DNA from: Ectocarpus siliculosus
Lineage: Eukaryota > Sar > Phaeophyceae > Ectocarpales > Ectocarpaceae
Direction: 5' to 3'
Assembly: GCA_000310025.1 (NCBI GenBank)
Contig: FN649733.1
Location: 1,768,979 to 1,783,421, forward strand
Length of the DNA stretch: 14,443 bases
Shown: positions 14,254-14,443 of the stretch, piece after piece
Numbering within the stretch: the first letter of the stretch is position 1
How the letters are laid out: every line of letters begins with the position of its first letter
Notes under the pieces: model-generated
Database searches by the model: none
The model's input: the letters and a program-made list of their open reading frames with translations, nothing else
Told to the model about the DNA's origin: nothing
Program-made: the position numbers and the translations under genes

Positions 14254-14443
14254 GTGAGTCGAAAAGGCGAGGATAGAGAGATATAAAAGCTCTGCTTGTT
14301 TTCACAACGGTCCTCGGTGAGATATTGATTGGTGTACGAAAACGGACCCTGTACTAGCAAAAAGCTCAGAAACCGTGGCCTCTTGACACGAAGCGCGAAA
14401 CTGTGTAGGTGGCAGACATCAAGAGCCGAAAGAGCATACCGCA
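14254..14443 (+). other. start of intron 10
   Basis: Opens with the consensus donor GTGAGT after exon 10. No acceptor that continues the beta-helix frame is seen before the window edge, so the next exon lies to the right. Confidence 0.7.

Overview
The window looks like nuclear DNA of a eukaryote with intron-rich genes. It holds a decayed Ty1/copia LTR retrotransposon, long introns bounded by GT and AG, simple-sequence tracts, short interspersed repeats, and one gene cut into many small exons. A stramenopile, most likely a brown alga, would fit the intron density, the composition and the secreted beta-helix gene. That placement is inference; nothing in the window proves it.

Positions 1-4686 are the 3' part of a Ty1/copia element on the + strand. 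The order is aspartic protease, a Ser/Pro linker with 45-bp tandem repeats, GAG-pre-integrase zinc motif, integrase, a Pro/Ala linker with a 72-bp tandem duplication, reverse transcriptase, RNase H, polypurine tract, and a 250-bp 3' LTR (TGTTAG...CTAACA). The 5' LTR and most of gag lie to the left of the window. Four frameshifts and three in-frame stops show it cannot express its own polyprotein.

Positions 4687-7267 hold no recognisable gene. They contain purine and pyrimidine tracts, a (GTT)n microsatellite and two minus-strand copies of a short tail motif of a dispersed repeat family.

From 7268 to the right edge runs one gene on the + strand. I assembled it as ten consecutive exons that all join in phase. 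They encode a signal peptide followed by a right-handed parallel beta-helix (pectin-lyase-like) secreted protein, 268 complete codons so far, and the gene continues beyond the window. One exon is a microexon of 16 nt, or 22 nt with an alternative donor. Intron 1 (2.05 kb) contains a tRNA-derived SINE-like element on the minus strand, flanked by two direct copies of another short repeat. Intron 2 contains a 22-bp-stem hairpin resembling a microRNA precursor. The donor of intron 4 lies inside a tandem repeat that reproduces it twice downstream.

The two main units are not functionally linked: one is a dead mobile element, the other an apparently intact host gene. The most useful results are the spliced gene model, which single-frame ORF reading misses, and the hairpin and repeat family inside its introns.
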